The notes under the pieces: model-generated
Seen by the model: only the letters and a program-made list of their open reading frames with translations
Database searches by the model: none
What the model was told of the DNA's origin: nothing
Part shown: in pieces, positions 40,262-58,951 of the stretch
Layout of the letters: every line of letters begins with the position of its first letter
Position numbering within the stretch: position 1 is the first letter of the stretch
Program-made: the position numbers and the translations under genes
Assembly: GCA_003993805.1 (NCBI GenBank)
Contig: RSEF01000014.1
Location: forward strand, 4,103,543-4,167,542
DNA: 64,000 bases
Source of the DNA: Himantopus leucocephalus
Taxonomy: Eukaryota; Chordata; Aves; Charadriiformes; Recurvirostridae
Direction of reading: 5' to 3'

Positions 40262-40370
40262 AGTGTCTCCTAGTCTGCAGATACCATTACTGTCTGATTT
40301 GTTGCTGCTTCTAGAAGGTCCATGAAAATACTGGGTAAGAACAGCCCTAGCACAGGTCCCAGGGCACATG
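40262..40370 (-). mobile_element. Ancient CR1/L2-like LINE remnant
   Basis: Read on +, CTTCTAGAAGGTCCATGAAA continuing into AATACTGGGTAAGAACAGCC and CACAGGTCCCAGGGCACATG resembles the antisense CR1/L2 ORF2 segment. That segment reads, in my memory, CTTCATCAAGGTCATTGATG, then AAAATGTTGAATAAGAC, then a CCCAGGAC...CCCTG block. The order and spacing of matching blocks agree, but divergence is high and the boundaries are uncertain. Confidence 0.55.
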
Positions 40371-41739
40371 CCGCTCGCCGCTTCTGCGGGAACCACTTGA
40401 GAGGCAGTAGAATGTCATGAACGATGATGTTCATAGCCGTGGCCTCAACAATTGGGATAAAGCGACTAGACCAAAGAAAACAAGTATGAAAGGACATTGG
40501 GAGTCAGAGGTGACATTATGTGTATGGGAGGGGACGAGAGGGGAATAGTGAAGGAAGGTGGGAAGTAGTCTCATTCTCTCTCTGTTTCACGGGGAGGAAG
40601 GATGGAAAGGATTTTCCATACCAATGGAAAAGTTGGTTGTAAGATTTCTACTGCTGGGTTGGTTTTGGCTTATATTCGAGTAGTGTTCTCTCAAAATCCC
40701 TTCCCCTCGCTCTGCTTGTGAAAGCTTGTGCAGGGAAACACGCTCAAGTGAAAACAGTGTGCGTGAGGGTGAGCCACGCGTCCCCTTTCTCAAAGAGAAA
40801 TTGGGGTCCCATTGCGCCGACTGGGATCCAGCATCGTGTGCTGTGAACATGCAGAGGCAGCGCCGGCGCCTGCCTGGGCACCCATGGGTGAGGCCCGTGC
40901 CGCCCGGGATGGAGACTGTTGTTCATCTGCTCCAGCAGAGATGGAAGGTTGAGTTGTGAGCCATCAGTCGGTTCACCGTGGGTTCCAGTGCCTGTGCTGG
41001 AAACAGGACTCCTAAACCTCAAGCATCGGTTCTTCCGTAGGCTCTTGTTCTCCCTCACCTTTGTGATACTCTCGGACACCAGATAGTTAAGCCAGTGAGG
41101 TTATGCATTAAGTGCAGTCCCACTGAGCTTCTAGATACTATTACAATACAAAAAAATGATAATAGCACATTTAATTAATCCTTTCCACTTCAGTTTTGCT
41201 TTTGCACTTGTCTTGGCGGTGCATTCTGCCCCGCTGCCCTGGCTCAGTCCAGCCAAGCCCCAGCGCAGCCGGTGTGCCGTGGGAGGTGGCGGGCTCTCGC
41301 TCTGTGGGGTGTCTGCAGCTCTTACCTTCCCGCGTCTTGTCTGCCTCTCTAAATACTCGAAGCTGTGGTCAGGCGTCACTTACGGCTACTGATTACTGCT
41401 TCTTAAAATTCATCTGTGTCCGCAAGTCATTTAAAAGGCATTTTCCACATCTGTCCCTGGGTGCCCCAGCCCATCAAACTAAACCACCAATCTGGTTTTC
41501 CACAGCTGTCAATTTTGCCGGTCACGTTTCCCCTCGATTGCAGGGAGGAGAGCAACAACTGCGCAGTGTCCAGTTTTCCATCCTTTGTCTCGCAGCGAGC
41601 TGTCAGGATCTGGCGTGGTTTGCAGAGCCTCCTCCGTTTGAAGTTTTCTTTTTTTTTCTTTTTTCTTTCTGGCACTTCAGATGCTCTCGGGGGCCCCCGA
41701 GGTTGAGAACCAGGTTTGTCAGACAGAGGGGTCAGACCG

Positions 41740-42030
41740 GGGTTACCGATGCTATCGCTGAGAGGCGAACTGTCATCACCAGACTCGGAAATTATGACGG
41801 GGGTGCGGAGGGGGAGCCCGCGGTAGCCGTTGCTGCGGCCGATCCCCAGATACCTGGGGACAGCGGCCGCTCCTGCCAGTCCCGCTGCTGGTGCGGGGCA
41901 GGGGGACCCCGGGAGCAATGGGAGGTGGCCCCAGAGGAGCGCACCCGGCACCTTCTGCTGATGCCAAAGCCCGCTGATGTTGGTGGAAGGATCCCTGTTG
42001 CTTCGGGTCCGTCCCCACCTGCGTGGTGCG
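41740..42030. promoter_or_regulatory. GC- and CpG-rich patch in intron
   Basis: CpGs cluster here (for example GCGGCCGAT, AGCGGCCGC, GTGCGGGGC), with five or six per 60 bases at the densest. It explains the overlapping long open frames on both strands. No exon or promoter element is recognised. Confidence 0.3.
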
Positions 42031-43732
42031 TGTAGGAAGAGGGACGATGTTTAATTCTTGGTTACGTCACTGCGCTGGAGCCCACCAGCCTTTCCCGTTT
42101 TCATACTTGAAGCACTTCTGAATGCTTTCACAGTGGAGAGTAAAATGGTTCTTCTATTTTTCCTTTGTTTATCCCCACTTTCCGCCTCTGCTTCCAGCAC
42201 TTCCCGGTGCTCGCTTGGAGATGAGGAATCGAGAAGTGGCTTTTTCTATGGCAGAGATGACATCTGCTTCTGTCTTTCCTGCCCGGCTTATAAGTAAATG
42301 CCATCCTTATTTCCCCTTTCTTCAGAGGAGGAGCGTATCACCTTTGTGCTGTACTCCTGCCGTGCAGATTTGACTAGCAGGCATCAGGCAGCCTTCCACC
42401 TCCACCGGGAACCTACCCAGGCAGAAGCCATGCGGGCTGGCGTGTCGCGGTGTGGAAGGAGCCGCACAGCCCCAGGGAAGACCCCGGCGTTCCTCTTTGG
42501 TCCCCGGCTTTCTTTTCAAGTCCTTTGTGTCACTGCAGGAGGAGTTAAGGATGAATTCATTATTTTTGTATTGGTAAAACCGCACCGTATTTTTCCGTAC
42601 CTGACCCACCCTCGCACATGCGTGCCGGAGTGGCTGTTTGTTCAAGGGTGAGCGCGTCTTGCTCATCACCCCTCGGCCCTCCAGCCGTCGGATCAGGTTA
42701 TGGATGGCAATCGGGGAGTCTCGGTTGGTGCCGTACTGTCGTCGATGCAGCGTGGCAGCAGCAATTGGCACCTGCTGATCTTCAGCCCTCAGCAGATCCA
42801 CAACAGAGGGGTCATCTGAAAGACCGGGTAAGGTACGCAGCTCTGTAGATCCTCAGTCCCTACAGCTGCGTTACCAAACGCCCACTGATATCCTTTTGGG
42901 TCTTTGAAATACCCTCTCTTGAGGCAGTCTGTGCCAAGGATGCACGGAGCATCTGGACCACTCACAGCGGGGTGTTTCTCCCATTTATTCCCAGTTAGGC
43001 TCGCTTCAGCCTCTAATACAGAAAAGAAAAAAACGACAAAACCAAACAGGACACTACTTACGGTTTCTGTCTGTGGTGATCAAATACTGTGTAAGCAGTT
43101 TTCTCAGTAATTTATCACACAATAAAATCTTACCAGAGTGGGAAAGAGAGTGCTGGTGGCTGCACATACACTGACAGATTGTCTGCTCACTTAAATCTTT
43201 TAAATAATAATAGGAATAGGTTGCTCAGCAGTAACAATACATACCACACTGTAGAGAATATAAACCAGGCATACAGGTAAATGCTCTTGGCATTAAAGAG
43301 GCTTTAACCTAAAAGGATGGGACCCACGAAGGGGACATTTTAAGTTTTATCCTACTTTTTAATTGTAAATTCCCTTCTAGCAGGGCCTCATTGGTAACAG
43401 GATATATATTGAATTAGCTAAACGGTTAATTGATGAAGCTCTGGCTTTAAAATGAGTGCCTGTAAATAATGGGCACAATTCATCTGCGGTGTCCAGTAAC
43501 ACCAGTGCAGTCAGTGAAATTACACCAGGGCTGAATTTGATTCCTTCTGTCTTTGCTTATCGGGAATACAACTTGCCCAGACATTTTATGGGGAAACGTT
43601 TGCCTTAGGCTGTTTATCCTGGCTGTGCTTAAGATTTGGAAGGGGAGGGGAAAAAAAAGAGCAGCTGTAGGAAGAAATCACAGAAATACTTTGTGTAACA
43701 TTCTACCTCCTTTTTCTCTCCTCTAATAACAG

Positions 43733-43793
43733 GGCAGCACACTGAGAAAGCGGAAGATGTATGAAGAATTCCTGAGCAAGGTCTCCATTTTGG
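43733..43793 (+). CDS. PRKAR1B: PRKAR1B internal coding exon (CNB-A/CNB-B helical connector)
   Basis: A 61-bp exon with acceptor CTAATAACAG and donor GTCAGT. It encodes GSTLRKRKMYEEFLSKVSIL, about residues 237-256, and ends on the first base of the next codon (G/AG, Glu). In RI structures this segment forms the B and C helices that link the two cAMP-binding domains. It is straight in the complex with the catalytic subunit and bends on cAMP binding. The sequence is conserved between RI-alpha and RI-beta, so paralogue identity rests on the flanking exons. The donor has C at +3, which is less common than A or G, but the remaining bases fit. Confidence 0.97.
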
Positions 43794-44526
43794 GTCAGTT
43801 GCCCTTTGGACTTGCCTCTTGGTTCCTCTGTTATACGTGTTGGCGGAATGAATTTCGGTCTTTGATGGCACCGTGAAAGCAATGGTGGTCAAACAGAAGG
43901 TCTCACGGGTGCGTCGTTTGCGAAGGAATGAAAGTGTAAAGGGCCCTTTTCAGGACTCGGGTTTTTTTCTCATTCTTTAATACGCACTGAACGTTTGTTT
44001 GAAGGGCACATCTTTCCTTAAATATAGGAGCAGGCGCGCACTGGCAACCCTTTGGTAGCTGCTGTTGCAGTAGAGATCATATGGATAGAGGAGAAAGCAG
44101 TGCAGAGAGATGAATTTGTCGTAAAGTCTAGTTACGTCCTTCCAGGTGACAGGTGAGAAGCTTTTTCCTGTGAGAATACTGTATTTATGTGCACTAAACA
44201 AACGAAGCTCACAAATCAAAACGGACTGATTTTTTTTCTTCTGTGTGTTTTACAGCCCCTGTCTCACATTCTTAAAACATCTGTTTAGCTTCTTGTCCTT
44301 GGATTTTGTTTCCCTTTGATTAATGCGATAGCCATGAAATTTGGACGTGTTCTTGATGGCCTTCGGTAGGAACAACAACAAACCCGTAATGCCTGACCAA
44401 TCAATCACCATTAGGAGAACAAAAGCTTCTAATAAGGAGGACAGTGTACAGTGAAATGTTGATGCTGTAGGAGAAACATCATGTTTCCGCTGGGGCTATT
44501 TAAAAAAAAACAAAACCAAAACCAGC

Positions 44527-44580
44527 ACAGGATTAATTTGCTATATAATTAGTACAGGATTAATTTGCTATGAAATTAAA
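44527..44580. repeat. Two-copy 27-bp tandem duplication
   Basis: ACAGGATTAATTTGCTAT occurs at 44527-44544 and again at 44554-44571, a period of 27 bp. The remaining nine bases of each unit are only partly similar. It looks like a small local duplication in AT-rich intron. Confidence 0.8.
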
Positions 44581-46424
44581 ATATTTATATTTCTATTCAG
44601 GCAATTTTCTTTTCTTGTTTATGGTATTCCTCTACGATTTGGGCTTATTTACCTGAAATGTGAGAGTCTTAGTGAAAATATACTTGAACTTCTGAGAGGT
44701 CCTATGCATGAAATTTTCAATTACATCTGCGTGCTTCAAGTAAGGCCAAGTATTTTTCTCACTTATTAATGAAGTTTTCATCATTTAAATGCCTTATTTT
44801 ATGCTTAATTTAAGTGTTCCTAAATTAAGAACACAAATTATACCAAATTACAATGAGTATTTAAAGAAAAAAAGGATCTGTGCACCTGCACTAATGAGAA
44901 GCAATTACAACAATGAGACATCTCGAAACAATTGCAGGGGAGAAAGGTTATTCAGAGATGCGCTTCCTTAAACATGCGGTTTGCAGTGTAATTATATCCC
45001 AGTTTGTAGTGTGGCTTTTCAAGCTCAGTGAAAAATGAGGTGGGACTTCAAGATTTGAACCTTTTTTAAGTATGGAAAAGCACCAGACAAAATAACGCGT
45101 CCTTTCAGGAGCATGGAGAATTCAGGTGAACTGTGTAAGGACCTGCTTCACGTGTCCAAGAAGCGGATGGCAGCTGGGAAAAAGGAAGGTGTTTGAGAAT
45201 CTCAACACAGCACTGAGCAGTCAACTTCACTTCACGCCTTCATGTGGGCAGAACTCGGTGATTTCGTGGTGCGAAACCCTCTACCTGCTTCTGACATGTA
45301 TTCTTTCAAGGCTTCCAGACTGACTGTAGCTAGCCGTGTTAAGAGCAATTGTATTTTTTTTAAAATCTAAGGATTTTTTAGCTTATCGGTAGCTGCTGGT
45401 AGTGTATTGAACAAGAAATGAGAAAACTAATTGTTTAAAATCTCCCTTCTCTAGTTTAATTAAATGTAGAGCCACGAATTGATATGTACAATTTAGAAAT
45501 TACAAAAAATTGCACACGGTCGACTTTATTTGATGCTTGACGTTAACTCTGCAACTTAAACTTCAGGAGTTGTACCATGTACAATCTTCTATATCTTGCA
45601 AGAACCATGAACCATTGTACTTGTAGTGTCCCTTAGACAAAAGAGAGACGCTTCGTGACTACAGCTAGAATTAGCTTTGAATTTTTCATAAAACCAACTG
45701 AAGAAGTTTCAAGAGACTCTTTCTTTTCATTGTTAATTACTGAGTTCTTTTTTTAAAAAAAAAAGAAAGAGCCTGCTCTAGTCTGTATGAAAGAGTTTTA
45801 TGCTTATTTTTAGTCAAACAGAGCACTTTTTGAATGTTGCATTGACAATACGGGCTCGGTCTTTGATATTAATGCTTCTGCAGCACGAGCCACAAATACG
45901 CCAGGAAAGTGCATTAGTGATTATAGGTGGGGAAAATATTAGAAATAATCATTTCCCAAACGGCGGCAGAAAGTGGCGTAAAACCATGGAGCCGTATGTG
46001 TGTCAGGCGACTCAAAACTCACCTTTGGTGCGTTGATCCAGACCGTCTGGCTTGGTTACCAGGGGCGGCGTGCACCGCCGAGCTCAGCCAAAAGGCTTTT
46101 TAAATTTTTAAGAAGAAATCTTTCACCCTGACACAGTAGTTCTAAGCAATATTTTGAACAAAATGGGAAAACTGGAGTCCGAGAGAACAGCCCAGATGTA
46201 ATGCCGGTGTCAGGAGCTGTGTCTTGTCTTCCCATGGTTCAGTAATTCACAAGAACTAAGAATCAGCAGAGCTCTAGCAGGTGAATTTTAGCCCAGCTTT
46301 TTGAGGCAGTGAAGGTTATATCACTGTATTATCTCTTTCTTTTAGTAACTGTTAAACCTGTCACTTCTTTCAGTCAAATCTGATAAAAGTACCGCAGTTC
46401 AAGTACAATTCATTGTCTTGAATT

Positions 46425-47125
46425 CCCATGCGGACGGGGACGGGGGGGAGACCCAGGCCGGCACCCCTCCTCTCCGCGGGGGCAGGACGGCTGAAACTCA
46501 GCCCTTTGCGGCGGCGGGAGGAGGAGGGCGGCGGGACGGCGAGCGGCCCCGGACCAGCCGCTGGGCACGGTCTTTTGCCCCATAGCTGTCCCGGGGGATC
46601 TGCGGCAGCTGCCGGCGGGCGGTGAGGACACCGCGCCGCAGGACACGGGCTGCGGCAGCTCCGTTACTCGTAAAACAGAAGGGTAGTTTTTTTCTTACCG
46701 AAGTTTACTTTGAAGTTTTATAACTTTTCTCGCTAAATGGGGGAATGAAAAGAAAACCGCTTTGTAAAGCATCGCGCTGGCGAATGAGAGGGAGGTGGCA
46801 CTTCAAACACGCGCGCCGAGCCGCTGGTCTCGCTGCCACCCGCGCTAGCGGGGTCCTGCCCTCGGCTTCGGCGGCGCGTGGTCTCGCTCATCTTTCGGAT
46901 GGGCTCCTTGGCGTCGCCCGTTAGGAGCCCCTCCACAACCGGCTGAGAGCAGCTCCGAGGAAAAGGCGGTGGGACTCATCCTGACGTCTGGTGTGGGACG
47001 TGGTGAGAGAGGATCGGGGCGCTCCCGTAGCGCCGGTGCCTCCGCGCAGCTCCCAGCCAGCCTGCTCCCGGCCCGGCATCGGGGCAGCGCAGACCGCATC
47101 GCAGGCGCGCGGAACCGGAGCCAAC
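46425..47125. promoter_or_regulatory. Strong intragenic CpG island
   Basis: By eye I count roughly 70-75 CpGs in about 700 bases, in two dense blocks (about 46425-46665 and 46790-47125) separated by an AT-rich dip. Densest pieces include GCGGCGGCGGG, ACGCGCGCCGAG and CGGCGGCGCG. It ends about 230 bp before the exon at 47357. Intragenic CpG islands may be alternative promoters, enhancers or sources of noncoding RNA. A promoter here could in principle yield a transcript starting with the second cAMP-binding domain. That is inference. No start site, TATA box or open frame confirms it. Confidence 0.65.
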
Positions 47126-47331
47126 TTTTCCTGTCCAACTTTTTAAGATTATTATCTGGGTGATTACTAAAGTCTAAGACACAATGAATAAATACATTCA
47201 TGTTTCCCAACTGGAGGTTCGTGCAAAGTGCCTGGATGAAAGAAATGTTTCTTTTATAACAGAACCGGGCATAGCAGAGCTGTCAGTTTAGATAGGAATC
47301 TTCAGCCGAAGTTAGAGTCTTTTTATAATAA

Positions 47332-53540
<6,209 letters not shown>

Positions 53541-53705
53541 AGACACGCAATATCCATAAACACGCAATAGCCATGTGCACGCAATAGCCATGTGCACGCA
53601 ATAGCCATAAACACGCAATATCCATAAACACGCAATATCCATAAACACGCAATATCCATATACACGCAATATCCATGTACATGCAATATCCATATACACA
53701 CAATT
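53541..53705. repeat. 17-bp minisatellite, about 9.5 copies
   Basis: The unit CACGCAATATCCATAAA recurs with CAC starts at 53544, 53561, 53578, 53595, 53612, 53629, 53646, 53663, 53680 and 53697, an exact 17-bp period. Variants differ in AATATCC versus AATAGCC and in the spacer (ATAAA, ATGTG, ATATA, ATGTA). Because 17 is not a multiple of three and the minus-strand unit has no stop in any register, all three minus frames are open and spell the same 17-residue cycle. The open frames there are therefore artefacts of the repeat, not a Cys-rich protein gene. Confidence 0.95.
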
Positions 53706-56700
53706 TTGAGCGTGTCCTGAGCTCTCCTCTGTCGAAAAGGGACAGTGTTCTGTCGGAAGCAACTGGCTGCTCCCCTTCTTCTTCCCACCAGCCATGGAGG
53801 ACCTGTCAGCGATGGCAGCTTTTGGCCCTTCCTTCCAACTCTTTCGCCCGCCCCACTAATAACCGCCGCAATGCAGCCACCTACGGTAAATTCTGCAAGA
53901 TCTGAAACCTCAGAAGTGATGTATGATGGAGCATTTTCTTAACAATTTTGTGGAACTTCAGATTAGCCAATATTTCTAGTCTATTTTAGAACTTTGCAGA
54001 TTTTGTTCCTCATTTGTGGCAGAAACCAGGACAACTGTATGTAAATTCTGTGAGTTGCTATGAACCCGGAGACTGGAGAATAATGTATAATAGTTTAAAA
54101 ATGTACGGTTAAAAAAATACCGTCAAACCCAGTCATGACTCAATCTTGAGTCCACAATCAGAATTAAGTCCTGTTGCATCATCCTTCTCCAACACCATGA
54201 AGATCATCTAGTTTTTACGTTATGAAAATGAAGCTTTTTTAAAAAAGAAGTGTGATGGGTAGAGAACCAATGTAAAAGCAATGTACGTAGCCAATATTTT
54301 GTTATGGAAAAAAATTCTCACCTGGATTGGCACATCCCTGTAGTATGACCAAATAATTTTCAGAGTCGTAATGACTGTGGTATGTAGGATAGGTAACCAC
54401 CTTTTAACCAGCTTATTTATCTTAGCTACTCATCTGCCTTACATGAACATCTCATGAACATCACGGGGCTTCTCCTCCCTACACCTGCGTGATGAGGGGC
54501 GCGAAGCAACCTCCGTGTTGCATGTGTGCTCTGAAGCACAGGCACAAGAGTGAAGATACTTCTGCATTCCTGCTGAAGACGATCAACGGGAATTAGGCAC
54601 CTTGAAGGTCTGGACCTTCATGATTTCACTCACAGAACGTCTAAGGCAGGAAGCGGCGTTAGCCCTATGGGCGGAACCCCAGGCTGATACATCAACTGAC
54701 CATCCTTTTGCCTTATGTTAAATGTTACCACCCCAAAATGATGGGGGTTACTTTCTAAGTGCAGGTTATGTGGAAGTCACTTGCACTTTGTATTGCTGAC
54801 TGAAATCTGTTTATTCCCTCGTTTTTCTATAAAAGTCTCTCATAAATCAAAGGCTGGCAAATAATAAAAATCCAAGATTATTTACTGGCTAAAGGAATAT
54901 TTGCGGTGTCTTTGGCTACATAGTTCAAAGCATTTGTCTTCTCCTGGAAAGCAGCCCGAGAACTGCTGATCCTTAGCTGTAACATAGAAGCCGTCCCAGG
55001 AATGATGCCGTTAGCAGTCCCAAAGGGCTAAAAGGGCAGCGGAGGAGCGATACGCTCGTGGTCTTCCAGGACATTGCGACTGAGAACATTGCTTATGCCA
55101 GCATCATGGGGTACCTGCAGGACCTGCTGTGTTACTCTGTGTCGCTGGGACGTCGGGAACCTTAGGTCGTGAAGCAGAGCCGCCCGGAGGATGCAGTGTA
55201 GTCGTACTATTCTCAAAGGCTTGAAAGTGGTTTTCATAACCTCTCTTTTGCACATGCTATACCCAGCGCGAATAAATGCGTATGACTGTTCCCCCAGTTC
55301 AATTCTGACATGACAACTTGTGTAGGAGTCCTCAGTCTCATTCAGCTGTAATTTAAACCATCTGATTTGTAAACCCATAAAATGGAAGTTTATGCTGGAA
55401 ATACAGACACACCCTGGCCTCTTACCACTGTAGGATACGCGGAAGGCTGGGAGATCGTTTGGGGGGCGGAGAAGTGAAGCCCAAAGTTAGTAATTGGCAG
55501 TTTCGTTCTTATATATACGTGGTCCATTTGAATTTTCATAAAAATCAGAGTGCTGTATTTTCTCCACGTTGAAAACAGCCCGTGACTGTTTATTTAGCTA
55601 ATACTTGCTCTAAGGTATGGTTTATGCTTTGACTCTTCTCTCTTTAGTCTTGTCCAGTGGTGTCCTCCTGCCGTGGAAGGCTGCAAAAGCGGCGGAGGTT
55701 CCCAGGTGACGAAATGCCTCTCCGTGTGCGTAAGGAGAGCAGCACAGGCTGTTTACCCCTCAAGGTTTTCAGGAGGTTCTCAGGATCCTTTTAAGCTCTT
55801 TTGGCATTGAAGACCGAGCTCACAAGCCCTGATTCAGAGCACTTAGTCAACGTGACCAAGAACTTTATGGCCCGGGGCACGTTAAATGTAAACTGAAATG
55901 AAAGGCATGTGCTGTCTCGGGAGCTAGGAGCTCCGTCCTGAGGAGTGCTTCTCTGTCTTTAAGCAAAAATACTGCAGTATAAACAAGACCTGAAATATAG
56001 TGGTGTCCAACCTGGTGGAAGAGGAATGGAGAGTTTCGTCATCCCTGCTGGAGTTCATCCCTTTCTCTGGCTCGTGTTAAGGCTGTCCCTTACCGGGATG
56101 GCTTTTGTCCCTCCTCTGCAAAGGTGCCTTTGAGATGACTGCAGATTTGCTGAAAGAATGTGCCCCTTAAGGCTCATTCGTTAGCTGCGTTGCGTGGATT
56201 TTGTGGAGCATGCAAAGCTCTCTGCAGTGTGCTTCAGGAAGAGGCAACTTCGAGCGCGTGAGTTTTTTTCTTCCGAATTTCAGGATTTGGTCCTTTGAAT
56301 ACACGAGATTCACCAGCTGCCAGAACTTAAGGAGAGCTTTCCGGGGGGGATTTTCCTGATCTCCACGATAAACTCCCTTTCCTCCTTCCCCCAGTTTGCT
56401 CCAAGTTCTGTCTCTTGCTCGGGAGCCCCTGCCCTGGCTGGCCCCGGCTGCTCGCCCAGCCCTGGTCGCCGCATTAGTTCTGAGACTTCGGCGACGGTGT
56501 CTGCCTCAGCCTTGTGCTTGGTCTGGTTACTGCAGCATCTACAGAATGTTTTCACAAAGAAGCAGATGGTGGTAGGAGTAATTGGGCCGTAAAACAACAT
56601 TAACAGCTAAAACCGATTTTCACCAGAGAGGATTTTGCGGGCAGGGTGAGGAGGTTCAGCACTGTTTTCTTGTTTTCTCTCCCGTACGTTCAACCCTGCC

Positions 56701-57486
56701 CTGCTGTAGGTGGTAGCGCTCCGCGGTGTGCTTCCAGGAGATGAGCCCTGTCAGGTCAGTCACAAATATCAACAGTTGATGAATAACCCATTAGAGAGTC
56801 ACTTTTATGTTGACTCAGTGGACGTTTCCTGGCTTCAGAGAGAGTCGAGATAATGGCTAGCTTTGTAGAAAGAAAGAATCTCTAAAATGCAACATTTTTT
56901 TTCCTTTGTGACTTTTATTGCTTTGTACGCTGACATGTCTGAGGGAGGAAAACAGCGCCTTGTTGCCAATAATCCACAGCGCTTGGCACAGACGGTCTTT
57001 AAAATCTGGCACCGGGATGAATATTAATTCAGTTGTTTTCCCACAGAAGCTACTGATTAGTCGAGGCCAAGTATCACTGAGATGATTCATTAAAACCCAG
57101 CGTCTGAGCCCACCTTTGCCGAGTGGATCTGCTTTTCGTCACCCCTGCGACAGGTGGACTGAACGTGTCATCAAAGGGGCAACTAAAATCCTAGAAGGGA
57201 GTGAAGATACGAATGCAGAGGGGGCCCAAAGGCTGGGCTGTGGTGCAACCGCTTCCCGGCTCCCTGGGCACGGGGCCAGGACACCCGGCCAAGGAGCATC
57301 CCACCCCGGGCAAGGGGCTCCTCCCGCGGCTCAGAGCTGCTGTCCTCATCCCTCCGTCACCGGCCCCTCGCTCCCAGCCTTCCCAGGCCCACTTGGCAAC
57401 TGGCGGCGTGGAAGAGAAGAAGCATGGGACTACCGTGGCACCAAGGCTGGGGAGCACGGACGCCACCGTGGTGTCCCCCCCGTCTG
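53706..57486 (+). other. Intronic sequence, no gene seen
   Basis: About 3.8 kb of unremarkable intron with AT-rich (54000-54450) and mixed stretches. No exon, RNA gene or recognised repeat family. Confidence 0.5.
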
Positions 57487-57717
57487 ATGATGGGGGTGAT
57501 GGTGGCTGTCGATGAAGTCTTGAGTCCTCCAAGACGTGGATGCGCCTGATGTTAGCTCTGCTGCTGTGCCTCAAGGGCAACAGTTTGAAGTCAAAAGACT
57601 GNATGATGGGGGTGATGGTGGCTGTCGATGAAGTCTTGAGTCCTCCGAGACGTGGATGCGCCTGATGTTAGCTCTGCTGCTGTGGCTCAAGGGCAACAGT
57701 TTGAAGTCAAAAGACTG
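57487..57717. repeat. 115-bp direct repeat around a single N
   Basis: 57487-57601 and 57603-57717 are the same 115 bases, each starting ATGATGGGGGTGATGGTGGC and ending AAGTCAAAAGACTG. I see two substitutions (TCCAAG/TCCGAG and GTGCCTC/GTGGCTC). One N at 57602 separates them. As at 9089 and 23728, this is best explained by two overlapping contigs or haplotypes placed end to end. A real tandem duplication is the alternative. Confidence 0.9.
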
Positions 57718-58890
57718 TAAAACTTCATGTGGTGGTTCTGAAAAGCCTTTCAGCCAGAAAGGCTTAATGAAAAAAATCAAAAAGCAAACCCCACTTTTTT
57801 TTCACATAGGTATCGCAGGGCTCTCCACGCATGAAGCCAGTTGCAGTTGGTGCAGTGTATTCTGCTTCTTTTGGCTTTTCACTGTGTTTACTGGTCTCTC
57901 TCCACCTGAATCTTGCCTTGTTCCATCTAATAAAAACATTTCTTTCACTTCAAGGGGAATACGTGAGGTACAGCGCAGGTTTAATGCAAACCGTATCAAA
58001 GAAGCACTGGAGGGGAAGATTGTCTGAGATACTGCAATGGGAGGATGAACAAATGATTGAAAAGGTCTTCCCATGTCAAACGTCTATGACTTTAACTACT
58101 AAACGATCAAGGCAAAGGCGTTTCCTGGTGATTAATGACGGGCTGGGTGTAGTCGTGTCTGGGCCGTAACCCTGGCCTCTCGTATATCCCTAGGAAATGC
58201 CCCGTGGCTCAGTTGTTTCTGCTGTTTTAAGCTCCACTTGGCTTATGATTGATTGTCATTTTTTAAAGTCCCTTTATGTTTGTGGCTATTTCGGTGACTG
58301 CTCTAGACAGCTTTGTTCCTCTCTCTCAGGTATGGATGTGATTTCTAAACCGATACAAATGTGCCCGGGTAGCAGAAGTGGTGGAAGTTCAGACGTACGT
58401 CGAGTAGTCTCATGCAGGTGTGATCCAGCTGGTATGCGCGGCAAACTGCAGATGGTTTGATGTCAGGCATGGCTGGGGAGCTCATGAGTAGGGTGCGTGC
58501 CAGCGGCGTAGCGCTGGGTGCTTTCCGTCTTCGCTGGCCTGCTGTGTGCGTTGGTGGTGTGGAGAATTATGGCCAATAAGAATGTCATGCATTAAGGTTA
58601 TAATGTTACGATGACGACGTAATGGTAATCATAGACATGGTCACGGCGGCTGTTGCAGCGTAAAGGCGCTTTCTGCGGCGCTGCGCTCTCAAGGAGAGTA
58701 CGGGTACCACGCTGCACCCGTTAGTACGCTAATGCTGCCTTTTGAGCTCATGTGACATTGCACTATGAATCCTAAAGATACTCCCAAGGTGTTGGCTTTC
58801 TGGAAATCCGCCAAAATCAGTGGCACTCAAGATTTCCAGTATCACGGCCAGATTTAAAAAGCTGAATATTTATTTTCAAAATTGTTTTTA
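57718..58890 (+). other. Intronic sequence, no gene seen
   Basis: About 1.2 kb between the duplicated block and a CR1 end. The open frames at 57656-58169 carry no recognisable domain and the first begins inside the duplicated block. Confidence 0.45.
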
Positions 58891-58951
58891 CAGTCGGACT
58901 CGATTATCTTAAAGGTCTTTTCCAACCTGGTTGATTCTATGATTCTGTGAT
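58891..58951 (+). mobile_element. CR1 LINE 3' end, very short copy
   Basis: CAGTCGGACTCGATTATCTT followed by AAAGGTCTTTTCCAACCTGG and TTGATTCTATGATTCTGTGA is the terminal part of the CR1 3' UTR with its ending octamer-like repeat. Only about 60 bases are present, so the insertion was severely 5'-truncated, as is common for CR1. Confidence 0.9.

Larger units (their letters stand above)
34429..43732 (+). other. PRKAR1B intron, about 9.3 kb
   Basis: Phase-0 GT-AG intron. It contains a purine-rich stretch (38925-39080), a degraded CR1 fragment (40262-40370) and a GC-rich patch (41740-42030). No exon, RNA gene or nested gene was recognised. The longest + frame in the window (41196-42035) lies here, but its translation is Pro/Arg/Ser-rich with no domain. 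Confidence 0.75.

Noticed and set aside
41196..42035. Longest + strand open frame, 279 codons
   Set aside because: It lies in a PRKAR1B intron over a GC-rich patch, overlaps a long open frame on the other strand, and its translation is Pro/Arg/Ser-rich with no domain, motif or splice context. GC-rich DNA has fewer stop codons, which explains it.
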